Source: Dehalococcoidales bacterium
Lineage (GTDB): Bacteria > Chloroflexota > Dehalococcoidia > Dehalococcoidales > UBA2162
DNA length: 64,000 bases
Assembly: GCA_030690265.1 (NCBI GenBank)
Contig: JAUYHA010000177.1
Location: forward strand, 1-64,000
Direction of reading: 5' to 3'
Below, in pieces: positions 16,044 to 26,700 of this stretch; position 1 is the first letter of the stretch; every line of letters starts with the position of its first letter. The position numbers were made by a program, and so were the translations under genes. The notes below the pieces were generated by a model that searched no databases, was not told where the DNA came from, and saw nothing but the letters and a program-made list of their open reading frames with translations.

Positions 16044-19000
16044 TTACGGTAAGACATAGCCAAAGACACCGCTGTCCGGCATATTATCAACTATGCCCTT
16101 CTCGCTGGTAGCCTGAACCCCAGCCTGGGTTTCAGCAAACCACTGGATATAGTAGTCATTGCCCAGGTTAAGGTCAGCCAGGCTAAAGGTAAGTACCAGC
16201 CAGCCATCACCGGGCAAAGTGTAACTGAGGCTGCCCAGTCCGGTTAATCTACCGTCATTATACTTCAGATGGAAGGTATTCCCTGACTGAGTATTTAACT
16301 TTATGCGGTACTGGTAATCAGCAGTGATATCCTCGGCTACCCGGATACCGATGTTCATATTATCGCCGACGACCTCAACATAACCCCTGATGAGATTGGC
16401 AGAGCCAAGACTGTTCCCATAGGCATCAGCTGTAGCATCACTTTCAGTGTCCCATATCCGATTGAGCAGCACATCATCCGTGCCGATGCCGCCATTGGCA
16501 TCAAGCACTTTAAGGGTGGCATTAATCTCCGCAGGAGCATCCTCATCCGTGTAGTTGTAGGTGTGGGAGACGATGAAGACAGTGGTATTATCAGACCCGA
16601 AACTGTCAGGGAGGAGCAATCCGCTGGTAGCGGTGCCATCACCAAAGTCCCAGATATACGAAACCGGGACTTCAGGCTTTTCATCATAGGCAACAACAGA
16701 GCGGAAATTGACCGGTTTACCCGGAGCATAGCCCTGGTCAATGCCGGCATCAACATCGATGATGCTCATATTGGCACCCTTGCCAGTAAAGTAAGCTATA
16801 TTGCCGTATTTGTCCCAGACCTGCACCAGCAAACCATTCCCCTCAGCGTAACTGACATCAACAGTGAACAAGCCGCTCTCAGGCAAGGGTTCGCTCAAAT
16901 CGAGCCTGGCCGGTTCCAGACTACCATCACCAATGCTGAGGACCAGCACACCCTTAATGCCGCTCGGGTCAGCGGCGTTAACGGTGACAGACACCGTGGT
17001 GTCATCCACCCGGCGCAAGTCCATGCCGTTTACCACCGGGGGCTGCCATTCGCTGGCTCCGCGCAAATATTCGATTTTAAGATTGTTATACAGACGCTGA
17101 ATTCCGATAACCGGGACAGAAGATGTTGGCATGAACTGTCCGGGCATCACCACCACGTTCTGGAGTATATCGCCGCCTGCGGCCAGGGTATTAAGGGTAA
17201 CAATCTCTGAGGGCCAGAAGGAGAATACCGTTGTCTTGGGCTCCTCTACATTCGTCGACCACTCGTTGGTTGGCCTGTGGATAACCGGGTCAAAGTCCTC
17301 AATATCCGTATAGGAACCGCCGGTAATCAATACCCCATGCACCGTCGGCTCAACAGGCAAAACGATACGCGGCTGGATAGCTCGTCCGGCGGTGACCTGA
17401 GTATCGCCTTCAGTAGTGTCATAGCTGGCGGCATAGTAATAGCCGAGACTGCTGGGGGGTTCCGGCTGCCGCTGCAGGACATAGCTGACCGAGGGAAGAG
17501 GCGAACCATCTGTTATTTCCAGGTTCCCCGAGATTGACTCGCCGGCAACCTGCGCCGTTGCCTGCGTAAACAGTGGGTTGTTCTCCCCCTGGCTTACCTG
17601 CACGCTGTACATAGGCAGACCGTAGAGGGTGGTCTGGATAGATGATTTCTCATCATACACTGAAATAGTGCTCAGGCTGTTCAGGTACTCTATCTTTGTA
17701 TCCCTGACAGCCTTACCAATCTTAACTTCGCCCTTGACCAGCTCCCTGGCCAGCATGGAAAGAATAAGCTCGTTACCAGCCAGACCTTCAGTTTCACCCA
17801 GGCCGTAGCCGGTGTTGCCGATGAGTATCGCCGCTTGCCTGGTCAGAGCCTGAGGGAAGTCCAGAGCCGGCTTGACACCCAGACCCGGGTCAGCAGACTT
17901 GGAACCGCGGTCAGGAACATTAAGGCCCATATGGCAGCCTATTGAGAATATGATTTTCCGGAAGAGAGACGGTTCTGAACCTTCGGGAACCACCAGGTCG
18001 AGGCTGGTCATCAGGTCATTCTCTATAGGGACCTGGTTAAAACCCCAGGCGGACAAAGCGGCGTAGTGGGTATAATGAGCGTTCAGGTCGTCGATATCAG
18101 GCACAGTAGATGTATTAAGGAAGCCACTAAGCAGCCCGTCAGCCGTCCAGTCATCACTTATCATAGCAACAGGATTCAACCCGGCGGTGCTGAAGGTATT
18201 GAATACATCCTCAGAGCCATCGGTGAAGAAGTCGTAGCCGCTGACGAAAGTATCCGTAGGCTGAATAACGCCCGGGATAACACCCTCGTCGGACAGGAAA
18301 ACACGGGCAGTATCAATGATATCCTGGGGAGTCTCTACCAGACGTCCCATAGCAAAGTCAGGTATATAGAGCTCCCGCCCCCGGAATGCCGAGGGCTGAA
18401 CATCACCATAAAAGTCGTCGGTAAGGTTGAAACCACCCTGAATGCTATAGCGCAGCGGGCTGCCTGCTTTGAGGAAAGCACTGCGGATATAGAAGCGCTC
18501 GTTACTGATGACGGTCTCATCGGGAACACGCCGGTAGGGGATAACATCGTCACTGCCAACCAGGACAATATATTCTATAGTGGAACGAGTGCTAATATAA
18601 CCCAGTGTTTCGTTGCGTACCAGGGCAGCCACATTATTAGCTTCATCCACGCTGCCCGGGTTAACATCCCAGGTATCATAAATAACACTGGGTACGGAAA
18701 TGATGTGCCCCAGAACGTCAGGATGTGCCGCCAGATTCTCCAGCGCTGCCTGCAGGTCGGTCCAGGACTCTTCCGGATATAGTGCCTGCAGCCGCTCCCG
18801 CTGGGTAACAAACAGCGTCTTTGGGGCGGCATTTCCAGCCAGTTGGTCAAATATTATCACGGTTGTCTCAGTAGGTGGAAAATCAGGAGCAGTGACCAGT
18901 ACCGAACCGGTCGGTGCGTTCTTCACCACGGGCACCTTTAACTCTATCTGAAGAGCATAGGGGTCGGAGCTGAAAGCACCGTTTGCCCCTTTAACAACTA

Positions 19001-21221
19001 TAAAAAGACGCGTCCCGGGAATATCAATAGAAGCCTGGACTGTCTCGTGATTCAAACCCCGGTTGACAGAAAAACCCGCCACCGTAGTATTCTCGCTCAG
19101 AATACTACCGATGCCCAGCTCACTCAGCTTTATATCACCACCACCGATTCCGGAACCCTCGTCCCAGGAGCCTTCATCCCATGAGCCTTCATCCCAGGAG
19201 CCCTCGTCCCAGGAGCCTTCATCCCAGGCACCTTCGTCCCAGGAGCCTTCATCCCAGGAGCCTTCATCCCAGGAGCCTTCGTCCCATGAACCTTCATCCC
19301 ATGAACCCTCGTCCCAGGAACCCTCGTCCCATGAACCTTCATCCCAGGAGCCTTCGTCCCATGAACCTTCATCCCAGGAACCCTCGTACCTTGAACCGCG
19401 GTCAAAAGCGCCTTCGTCACAGGAGCCTTCATCCCATGAACCTTCCTCCCAGGAGCCTTGGTCCCAGGAACCTTCGTCCCAGGAACCTTCATCCCAGGAT
19501 GCTGTTTGAACTCCATAGTCATCAGGGAGAAGGGTTACCAGTATCAGGTCATAATCGGCCGGCAGACCATCTACCTCCGGCAGCCCCTTCAGGGTAACCA
19601 GGACTTCGGACCCGGCGGGCAGGTCACGGTATCCAGTCGGGTCCTCACCGGGTAGAGGGGGAAGGTCGCCGCGGTTTGCCGGGCGCTTCACCTCGAAGGT
19701 ATCTAAATCGCCACTCTCCTGAATGTAAGAAGTATAGACAGTGTCGCTGGGGAGAATAGGAGAGGCGGAGAAATCATCATTTAGTTCGCGGCTTTCAGGG
19801 CTGTCAGGGACGGGAAGCACCGTTATCCAGAAACCATCCCGACCGTTATTGCTGGTGGGGTCAGATGATGACGGGGATTCCATTACCGTCAGGGTCCCCT
19901 CTAATCTGACAGGTAAAGGAGTATCGCCGATAATAGCCTTCAGGTCAGAGCCTCCAATAGAACCGCTGACGATGCCGTAATCCACAACAGGTTCGTTTTT
20001 CTCTCTAACGACCCCGTTGATGGTCAGGTACTCTCCTGGGTTGGTCAGCTTCTTCACTCGCCATGTGGCTGTATGCTTGTCCAGCCAGCCATGGTCTAAG
20101 AAGCGGCCTTTCAGGTCAACCCCATCACCAGCCCGAACTTCAATGCTGAGAGCATTGACTGCCGGCGGGGTGTTGCTGACTACTACCTCCGGTACAGGAG
20201 TACCGTTACCGGCAATTTGGCCGGAAAAGGCAGTATCTGACTCACCGTAGCTGTCAGTAACGGTGAGAGACACCTGGTAAGTGCCATCGTCAGGAGGAAG
20301 GAAAGCCGGGTTCTGCATGCTGGAAGTGCGGTCTACCGCATTAGCGTTAGGTCCAGCGTCCGGACCGACAATGCTCCATTGCCAGGAAACAATATCATCC
20401 GGTCCATCGATATCAAAGGAAAGGTCTTGAAATCCGATGAGCCCGCCCTCCCAGGCTGGCTCAGGTGGGGTGGGGAAGAAGGTAAATACAGCAACCGGCG
20501 GGGTATTCACGTTGTCAAAGTAACCCCAGGTGGCGTGAGCGTTGTTGCTGGTGCCTCCTACTGTGTAGCTAAGGACCAGGTCATCACCAACGTTGATACC
20601 GCTGATTTCGGCTTCAATCCAGCCGGTATCCAGATAGTCACCACGCTTGTCAAGGTCAATATTAACCTCCCAGAGGACGTTACTGTTACCGGTCGGGACA
20701 AGCCTGGAGTCTGTGGTCAGGGCATCACTGCCATCCGAAGGGTCAGTAAATGAAATACTCCCTACGGGCGAAGCATCCGGGGAACCAGCCGGTTTCAGGT
20801 CAATACGGACAATATCATTGCCCCGGTGCTCCCAGGAAAACAGCCTGAGGGAAAACTTTACGGTGTCACTGTTAGCGGTAAACTCCTGAGATACCCTGTT
20901 ATCACCGACGTTCTGTTTTTCAGCGATTTGCTTGGGAGCTCCCAGACGCAGCATCCAGTCGCCTTTATAAGGGTCAACTGAGGCACCTCCCATATCATCG
21001 TATCCAGGATAAGTACCAGAATCTTCGCTGCCAACAACGGCTACCGCATCTACTTCAGAATCTACTGTCCAATCAGTATCCGGATTCAGATTACCTGTTT
21101 CGAACCCCATATTATGCAGTGGTTCGCCAGCTATGGCTCGGGCCGGTTGGCCAACGGGCCAAGCAGATGCTCCGACCAGAAGCAACAGAGCCAGCAGCAG
21201 ATTGAGCTTTCCTTTAAACAT
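16044..21221 (-). CDS. Giant secreted PKD / C25-like peptidase protein with SWDEG tandem repeats
   Basis: A 1725-residue exported protein. A signal peptide covers residues ~1-29 (LLLALLLLVGASAWP...ARA). There is a jelly-roll-like N-terminal region and a PKD-type domain near 240-340 (IVSWQWSIVGPDAG). Residues 575-689 are 23 pentapeptides, mostly SWDEG. A caspase-like C25 (gingipain-type) region spans ~870-1180, with YIVLVGSDDVIPYRR, a candidate catalytic histidine in HYTHYAALSAWGF and a candidate cysteine in FSIGCHMG. A second PKD domain is near 1520 (YIWDFGDG). There is no C-terminal TM helix or LPXTG motif. Peptidase activity is an inference; an adhesin or S-layer-associated role is also possible. 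It has its own promoter and terminator. Confidence 0.8.
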   Translation of the reverse strand: MFKGKLNLLLALLLLVGASAWPVGQPARAIAGEPLHNMGFETGNLNPDTDWTVDSEVDAVAVVGSEDSGTYPGYDDMGGASVDPYKGDWMLRLGAPKQIAEKQNVGDNRVSQEFTANSDTVKFSLRLFSWEHRGNDIVRIDLKPAGSPDASPVGSISFTDPSDGSDALTTDSRLVPTGNSNVLWEVNIDLDKRGDYLDTGWIEAEISGINVGDDLVLSYTVGGTSNNAHATWGYFDNVNTPPVAVFTFFPTPPEPAWEGGLIGFQDLSFDIDGPDDIVSWQWSIVGPDAGPNANAVDRTSSMQNPAFLPPDDGTYQVSLTVTDSYGESDTAFSGQIAGNGTPVPEVVVSNTPPAVNALSIEVRAGDGVDLKGRFLDHGWLDKHTATWRVKKLTNPGEYLTINGVVREKNEPVVDYGIVSGSIGGSDLKAIIGDTPLPVRLEGTLTVMESPSSSDPTSNNGRDGFWITVLPVPDSPESRELNDDFSASPILPSDTVYTSYIQESGDLDTFEVKRPANRGDLPPLPGEDPTGYRDLPAGSEVLVTLKGLPEVDGLPADYDLILVTLLPDDYGVQTASWDEGSWDEGSWDQGSWEEGSWDEGSCDEGAFDRGSRYEGSWDEGSWDEGSWDEGSWDEGSWDEGSWDEGSWDEGSWDEGSWDEGSWDEGAWDEGSWDEGSWDEGSWDEGSWDEGSGIGGGDIKLSELGIGSILSENTTVAGFSVNRGLNHETVQASIDIPGTRLFIVVKGANGAFSSDPYALQIELKVPVVKNAPTGSVLVTAPDFPPTETTVIIFDQLAGNAAPKTLFVTQRERLQALYPEESWTDLQAALENLAAHPDVLGHIISVPSVIYDTWDVNPGSVDEANNVAALVRNETLGYISTRSTIEYIVLVGSDDVIPYRRVPDETVISNERFYIRSAFLKAGSPLRYSIQGGFNLTDDFYGDVQPSAFRGRELYIPDFAMGRLVETPQDIIDTARVFLSDEGVIPGVIQPTDTFVSGYDFFTDGSEDVFNTFSTAGLNPVAMISDDWTADGLLSGFLNTSTVPDIDDLNAHYTHYAALSAWGFNQVPIENDLMTSLDLVVPEGSEPSLFRKIIFSIGCHMGLNVPDRGSKSADPGLGVKPALDFPQALTRQAAILIGNTGYGLGETEGLAGNELILSMLARELVKGEVKIGKAVRDTKIEYLNSLSTISVYDEKSSIQTTLYGLPMYSVQVSQGENNPLFTQATAQVAGESISGNLEITDGSPLPSVSYVLQRQPEPPSSLGYYYAASYDTTEGDTQVTAGRAIQPRIVLPVEPTVHGVLITGGSYTDIEDFDPVIHRPTNEWSTNVEEPKTTVFSFWPSEIVTLNTLAAGGDILQNVVVMPGQFMPTSSVPVIGIQRLYNNLKIEYLRGASEWQPPVVNGMDLRRVDDTTVSVTVNAADPSGIKGVLVLSIGDGSLEPARLDLSEPLPESGLFTVDVSYAEGNGLLVQVWDKYGNIAYFTGKGANMSIIDVDAGIDQGYAPGKPVNFRSVVAYDEKPEVPVSYIWDFGDGTATSGLLLPDSFGSDNTTVFIVSHTYNYTDEDAPAEINATLKVLDANGGIGTDDVLLNRIWDTESDATADAYGNSLGSANLIRGYVEVVGDNMNIGIRVAEDITADYQYRIKLNTQSGNTFHLKYNDGRLTGLGSLSYTLPGDGWLVLTFSLADLNLGNDYYIQWFAETQAGVQATSEKGIVDNMPDSGVFGYVLP
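19155..19499 (-). repeat. 23 x 15-bp in-frame tandem repeat encoding [S/A]WDEG pentapeptides
   Basis: 345 bp, exactly 23 units of 15 bp. Eighteen units encode SWDEG (3-unit runs and a central block of ten in a row) and one encodes AWDEG. The divergent units are SWDQG, SWEEG, SCDEG, AFDRG and SRYEG, clustered towards the N-terminal side. The array lies inside the giant secreted protein. Low codon divergence between units suggests recent expansion or ongoing copy-number change. Confidence 0.97.
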
Positions 21222-21608
21222 TGATAGTATCCCCCTCTACTTGATACTTTTAGATTGTGGTCGATGTTGACTGGCAGTTAGTTAACGATTAATTTGTTCA
21301 GGTTAATTTGCTGATTAATTAAACTAAAGCCTGCTTTCAGCGGCGAAAATCAGTAATTGCTTAAAGCAGGTTACTATAAATAACATATCCTGCGCCGAGC
21401 AGAATGTCAATAGTATCAATCTGGAGTAAACTATGGTTTACTTTCAGGGTATCTTTGAGATATTCAGCACTTGCAGGCACTATTCGCCGGATTTTATGAC
21501 TGAAATGACATGCTTAAGACATACGTCGGGGTGGGCTGGTAGACTGAAAGCACTATCCGTATAACTACCCGAAAGTGAGTTATACCTACCCGAAATGATG
21601 GGAGAGGT
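21222..21608. promoter_or_regulatory. Intergenic region with promoter of the giant secreted-protein gene
   Basis: On the minus strand TTGACA (21410-21405) and TATGTT (21387-21382) are spaced 17 bp apart, ~160 bp upstream of the ATG, leaving a long leader. The leader holds a hairpin with arms CCTGCTTT/AAAGCAGG (21330-21337/21363-21370). Near the regulator end a direct repeat TACCCGAAA occurs twice, 21 bp apart (~21566 and ~21587), which could be regulator sites. No CDS is seen. Confidence 0.6.
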
Positions 21609-22289
21609 TTATCTCTCGGGAGAAGAAGCAGGAATTATCCCTTTGCTGACCGCATAAGCCGCCACCTGAGCTTTATTATTGAGGTGGAGTTTAGCCATGA
21701 TATTCCGCAGGTGATACTTCACCGTGTTTTCAGTGATGCCCAGCTCTAAGGCTATCTGCTTATTAAGAGCTCCGGTAACCACCAGGCGCAGTATATCAGT
21801 CTCTCTTTCTGTCAATCTGCTTTCGGGAGCAGGTTCCGCCGGGGCTGTGTTCAGGCGGGCAAACTCCTCCATAATTCTAGCGGCCAGAGTTGGAGAGAGG
21901 GCAGCCTGTCCCCCGACTACTCCAGAGAGAAGGCTGATAAACTCTTTAGCCCTTATGTTTTTCAGAATATATCCTTCGGCGCCGCTTCTTACCGCTTCAA
22001 ACAGGTCATCATCTTCTGTGGATACAGTTAGGATAATAATCTTGATTTGAGGCATCTCTGTTTTGATGAGACGGGTAGCTTCCAGACCGTTACAACGAGG
22101 CATCTTGATATCCATCAGTATGACATCAGGTTTAAGGTCACGAGCTTTCTCCAGAGCTTCCAGGCCATCGCTGGCTTCGCCAACTACCTTGATATTATTC
22201 GCCTTGAGTAAACTGGCGATGCCATTGCGAACCAATTCGTGGTCGTCAGCGAGCAGTACTCTCAAGCTTCCTCTTCTCCTTCTGGTCAA
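21609..22289 (-). CDS. NarL/FixJ-family response regulator
   Basis: A 226-residue two-component regulator. The receiver domain (residues ~9-125) has the acidic pair LLADDHE, phospho-acceptor aspartate in VILMDIKMP, LTVS for the switch threonine/serine position, and lysine in YILKN. The C-terminal LuxR-type HTH is complete (LTERETDILRLVVTGALNKQIALELGITENTVKYHL). It overlaps the kinase gene by 44 nt and is its obvious partner. Divergence from the giant surface-protein gene is not possible (same strand), but it is the nearest regulator to it. Confidence 0.94.
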   Translation of the reverse strand: MTRRRRGSLRVLLADDHELVRNGIASLLKANNIKVVGEASDGLEALEKARDLKPDVILMDIKMPRCNGLEATRLIKTEMPQIKIIILTVSTEDDDLFEAVRSGAEGYILKNIRAKEFISLLSGVVGGQAALSPTLAARIMEEFARLNTAPAEPAPESRLTERETDILRLVVTGALNKQIALELGITENTVKYHLRNIMAKLHLNNKAQVAAYAVSKGIIPASSPER

Positions 22290-23661
22290 GAGGGATTTCG
22301 AGACTCACCCGTGTCCCCTTGTCCGGAGTAGCCTTTATCACCAGGGTTCCCCCTATGCTCTTGGCCCTTTCCTGCATAATTTTGAGCCCGAACTGTGGCC
22401 TTTGCCCGTGCGGTATGTGGGAAATATTGAAGCCCCGACCGTTGTCCTCAATGGTAATACTGGCTTTTGTTTCATCACCGGAAATCCGAACCCGGGCATA
22501 GCTGGCTCCGGAATGTTTTCTCACATTGGTAAGAGCTTCCTGGATAATACGGATGACCTGAAGTTCAACGTTCGCCGGGAGCCGGGGATAGCCGCCGCTG
22601 TCACTATCCACTTCAGTTTTGATACCACTCATCTGATTAAAATGGATGATGTATTCCTGAAGGGTAGTTATCATATCTCTACGCGGTGGTGTAGCTGTCC
22701 GCAGACCGAGTATGGTCTCCCTGACATCGGCATACACTTCCTGGGCAATGTTTTCCAGCTCTTCAAGCTGTTCTTCAGCCTGCTCGCCTTGGCCTGAAGA
22801 AATGAATTGTTTTGCCGCCTGGCTCTTCGCCAGGACATAGCTTAACACCTGAGCCAGGCCATCGTGCATCTCCCTGGCAATCCTTTCCCTTTCTTCCAGC
22901 GCCGCCATATCCTGCATCCTCTCATGGAGGCGGGCGTTCTCGATAGCCACAGCTATCTGATTGCCAATGTTGGCCAAAAGCTGAGTATCATCCGCGGTAA
23001 AATGCTCAGCTTCCAGGCTATAGATATTAATAGCTCCGATGACTGCGGTTTTGTACAAGAGGGGTACGGCCGCCAGGGAGCGAAAGCCTCCGGAGTTTCC
23101 TGTTACAGCGAATAATTCCTGGTCCTGTGCCAGTTCTCTTACCGCCACTTTAGCACCAGAGCGTTTCATGATTTCGGTAAAGCCTTCGTCAATTTTGAAT
23201 CGTATTTTGCCGTGAAAAGCATCGGGTAATAATCCGCTATGTGCCTGCCGCACCATCTCATTAGCTTGTTTATCCAGCAAAAATAACTCGCCGGCATCTG
23301 CTGCTGTTACCTCAAGCAGCTTATCCAGTGCCTGGTATAATACCACATCCAGGTTAAGAGACTCACTTACCGCCAGGGCAACATTGTTTATAGCAGCAAG
23401 TTCCTGATTCCGGCGAAGACTCTCCCGCTGCATCCTCTCAATTTTGCCAAAGATAAGCCTGGAGAAGAAAAAAGCACTTAGCGTTACGACGGCAACCAGA
23501 ACAAGATTTCCCCCGAGCATTGGGTCGTGCTCAATAAAAACAGTATGCCTGATAGCCTCAAACAGGGCGATGAAGATAGCCGGTGCCGCCACGGTTATTA
23601 TCTTGATAATTTTGAGGCTCAGGCTATCGCCTTTGCGGTAAAAGAAAATATTGAAGCCCAT
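22246..23661 (-). CDS. Membrane sensor histidine kinase with GAF and HisKA_3 domains (NarX/DegS type)
   Basis: A 471-residue kinase. Two TM helices lie near the N-terminus (VAAPAIFIALFEAI and LVLVAVVTLSAFFFSRLIF) with almost no extracytoplasmic loop. A GAF domain covers ~100-245 and a HisKA_3 dimerisation domain has the phospho-histidine in EERERIAREMHDGLAQVLS. The HATPase domain has the N box EALTNVRKHSGA and G box IEDNGRGFN...GLKIMQERA. The short loop suggests a cytoplasmic or membrane-state signal through GAF. It is translationally overlapped with its response regulator. Confidence 0.93.
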   Translation of the reverse strand: MGFNIFFYRKGDSLSLKIIKIITVAAPAIFIALFEAIRHTVFIEHDPMLGGNLVLVAVVTLSAFFFSRLIFGKIERMQRESLRRNQELAAINNVALAVSESLNLDVVLYQALDKLLEVTAADAGELFLLDKQANEMVRQAHSGLLPDAFHGKIRFKIDEGFTEIMKRSGAKVAVRELAQDQELFAVTGNSGGFRSLAAVPLLYKTAVIGAINIYSLEAEHFTADDTQLLANIGNQIAVAIENARLHERMQDMAALEERERIAREMHDGLAQVLSYVLAKSQAAKQFISSGQGEQAEEQLEELENIAQEVYADVRETILGLRTATPPRRDMITTLQEYIIHFNQMSGIKTEVDSDSGGYPRLPANVELQVIRIIQEALTNVRKHSGASYARVRISGDETKASITIEDNGRGFNISHIPHGQRPQFGLKIMQERAKSIGGTLVIKATPDKGTRVSLEIPLDQKEKRKLESTAR

Positions 23662-23768
23662 ACCCTACCTTTAACCAGATTGTAGGGATTGCACCCTGGT
23701 ACTGTCAACTAAACCAGCCCAGACTGAAGGGTTAATCAGCAAGTGCTTGCTTTTTGCCTCCCTGTCCT

Positions 23769-26700
23769 CTAGGGATACGAAGTGCCAAGTTTAACTGCCC
23801 TGTCAAGGTCTTTTTGGGCTCCTATACGCCGGAAAATAGCTATTGCCTGACTAATAGCAGTCCTGAATCCCCGGCGGTTCTCTTTACCCACTCTCTCCGA
23901 AGACCGCAATTCGGCGAGATAGAGAAGTGACAGTGCTTTTTCATAATCTGCCTTCATTTGTTCCGCCAGGAGCACGCTCTGTTGCAGATTAGCTTCTGCC
24001 TGAACATAGCCATCAGCGCGAGCCATATTGATGCGTCCCAAAATGCGAAGCCCGCGAACCTCAACAAGCTTCAAACCCATCTTACCGGTCTCTTTCAAGC
24101 CTCGCTGGCAGGTACGCCGTGCCAGCTCTATCTGGCCTGTTTCCAGCTCTAGTTCCGCTTGCTGCAGAAGTGCCTCGGCCTGCAGCCCGGGATGGCGGGC
24201 TTTCTTGATAAGCTCCATAGCTTTCTGCAGTTGCCGAAATGCTTTAGGATAGTCCTGCTGACGCTGGTAAGCCCTGGAGAGGTTTATCATAGCCAGACCG
24301 GTGGGACCCAGAGGTGAGCCGGTCCGTTCGTAGGTCTCCACCACTTTATCCAGGTGGTCTATCGCTTCCTCTATATGTCCTTGAATAAGTAATACCTCTG
24401 CAATATTGTTATGCTTGATAGCCACGAGGTTAGGGTTACCCAGACGCTGGCAAGCCTCCAGGCCAGCCTGGTAGTGGTATAGAGCCTTATCCAGAATACC
24501 CAGAGCCTGGTAGCAACCACCTACATTACTATGAGCTACTGATTGCCCGAAGATATCTCCTACCTCTTCATAAAGACGGACTGCTATAAGGCGATGCCTC
24601 AAGGCTTGTTTCACCTTTCCGGTCCACAGATAGGAACCAGCCAGTATGGTGTGGGCATAGGCAAGGTGACGCAGGTCACTGCTACGTCGTGACAGGGTCA
24701 AACCCACTCTCCCACAGCGAATTGATTCTTCGTGAAGACCTTTACGGAACAGGGTAAGGGTCATGGCGGTCCAGATGAGAGCCGCCTGTGACGGTTGCCT
24801 CGGAGGCAGCTTGCTCAGAGCTGTATCCAACCACCTGAGCGAGGAGTCATATTCAAAGTGACGCTCGTATGATACACCTATCTTGCGGCATAAAGCGGAT
24901 TCCCGGACCCTGGCCGGGGGTATTCCTAACAGGTCGGAGAGAGGTGGCGGAGTTCCATAACGTCTGGCCTGGCGCCAGGCTCGCAATGCTTCGGAGTAAG
25001 CTTTCGCCGCTTCAGCATGTTGCCCCCCGTCCTCGTAGCAATCCCCGATGCGCTCAATGATGTAATTGCCTTGATGGACTATAGCTCCGCCAATCTGCTT
25101 GACCGAATCCAGGGCGCGACGGTAGTAGTCGATAGCCTCTTCATGGGCAAAAACCTTCCGCGCTTTGTCAGCCGCCTTCACCGCGTAGGTCAGGGTCTTA
25201 TCATTATTCCTGCCATGGCTATAATGATGAACCAGAATTTCATATACCGTCTCGAGCTTACCCCCGTTAGCTTCTTCAATACAGGTAGCTACCTGTTGAT
25301 GTAGTTCACGCCGCCGTGCAAATAACAGGCTGTCATAAGCAATATCCTGAATTAGAGTGCTCTTGAATCGGTACATATCCTGTTTAATATCCGGGTAGGG
25401 AGCCAGCAAATCAAGTTGGGACAGGTCTTGCAGGCAGTGTTCCAGGTTGACTTCCTCGGCGCTGAAACTCAGTAGCGGCTGTAAAGTCGGAATGTCAAAG
25501 GTGCTTCCAATTACTGAAGCGGTCCGGATTACCTCTTTCAGGAAATTACCCAGGGTATCTATTCTAGCCATAATCAGGGTCTGGAGACGGTCAGGGATAT
25601 CCAGCGAAGCCATTATCTTTGACGATTCTAAAGTAGAAGCAGTCAATATTTTGTCTATGACGCCGGCGGCACTCAACGAGACGGCAATTTCCTCAAGAAA
25701 TAAGGGATTACCTCTTGCTTTGGTAAGAATTGTTTCCATAACCTGTTCGGGAAGATTGGGATGCCCGAGGACACTGAGGGCAAACTGTTTGGCAACTTCC
25801 TGAGGCAGTTCTCCAAGAGTAATAGTCACAGCTGAACGCTCCGGCAGCTTTATCTTTTCCTCTTTAGCAGGTCTCTGACTCAGACAGACCATTATATGAG
25901 AGTTGCTGATATTTGCTCCCAGGTAGTTAATAAGTTCTAGCGAACTGTGGTCTGCCCAGTGCAGGTCTTCTACAAGAATTAAAAGCGGCAACTTCAATGC
26001 CGACTCCTGAAACAAACGGGCCACGAGTTCGAAAAGTCGCCGGCGGCGACTCTCATCATCAAGAGAGCGCACCACATCACTTTCGGGAATAGAAAGGCCA
26101 AGCAACCAGTTCAATAATGAAGCGGACTCAATAAATTCCGGACTTAAGCGTTCGATTGTGGATAGAACCTTCTGGCTGCGGGATTCGGCGCTTTCATCAG
26201 GACTCAGCCCGAAAAATGTGTTCAATATTCCTACCCACGGTGTAAAGGGTTTAGACACCGTGTGTGACTGACAGGTACCCGTATATGTTTCCCACCCCAG
26301 GCTATTCGTATGGTCCTGAAATGACTGAATCAGGCGGGACTTCCCTATACCGGCTTCACCTGAGACAATTACGACCTGACCTTTTCCAGAACCGATTTTA
26401 CGACAGGTCTTCTTGAATAATGCCAGCTCTTTTTCACGACCAAACAGGGTACTGGCCGGCTCTGAGAGTATCGCTGGGGCAACATTCCTCTCACCTTCCA
26501 GCTCATAAACAGGTATCGCGTCTCTCTTACCTTTAACTTGAATAGGTGCCAGTTCTCTGGATTGGAAGCTGGCACCAGCCTCAATTATCACCTGCCTGGA
26601 TACCAGCGCTTTATCGGCAGAACAAGCGCTCATCAGCCGGGCAGACAGGTTCACTGCATCACCCATCACGGTATATTGCCGGCGGTAAGCTGGCCCGACA

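Noticed and set aside
16563-17210. 215-residue plus-strand ORF
   Set aside because: Antisense to the C-terminal PKD region of the giant protein. No start signal and no family signature.
18066-18782. 238-residue plus-strand ORF
   Set aside because: Antisense to the C25-like region, where the minus frame carries coherent domain motifs.
19063-19597. Plus- and minus-strand repeat ORFs (SSQEPSS..., GMKAPGTK..., RSLHPRS...) across the SWDEG array
   Set aside because: They are out-of-frame shadows of the 15-bp tandem repeat. A 15-bp unit without stops stays open in several frames. Only the frame within the giant secreted protein has a signal peptide and domains on both sides.
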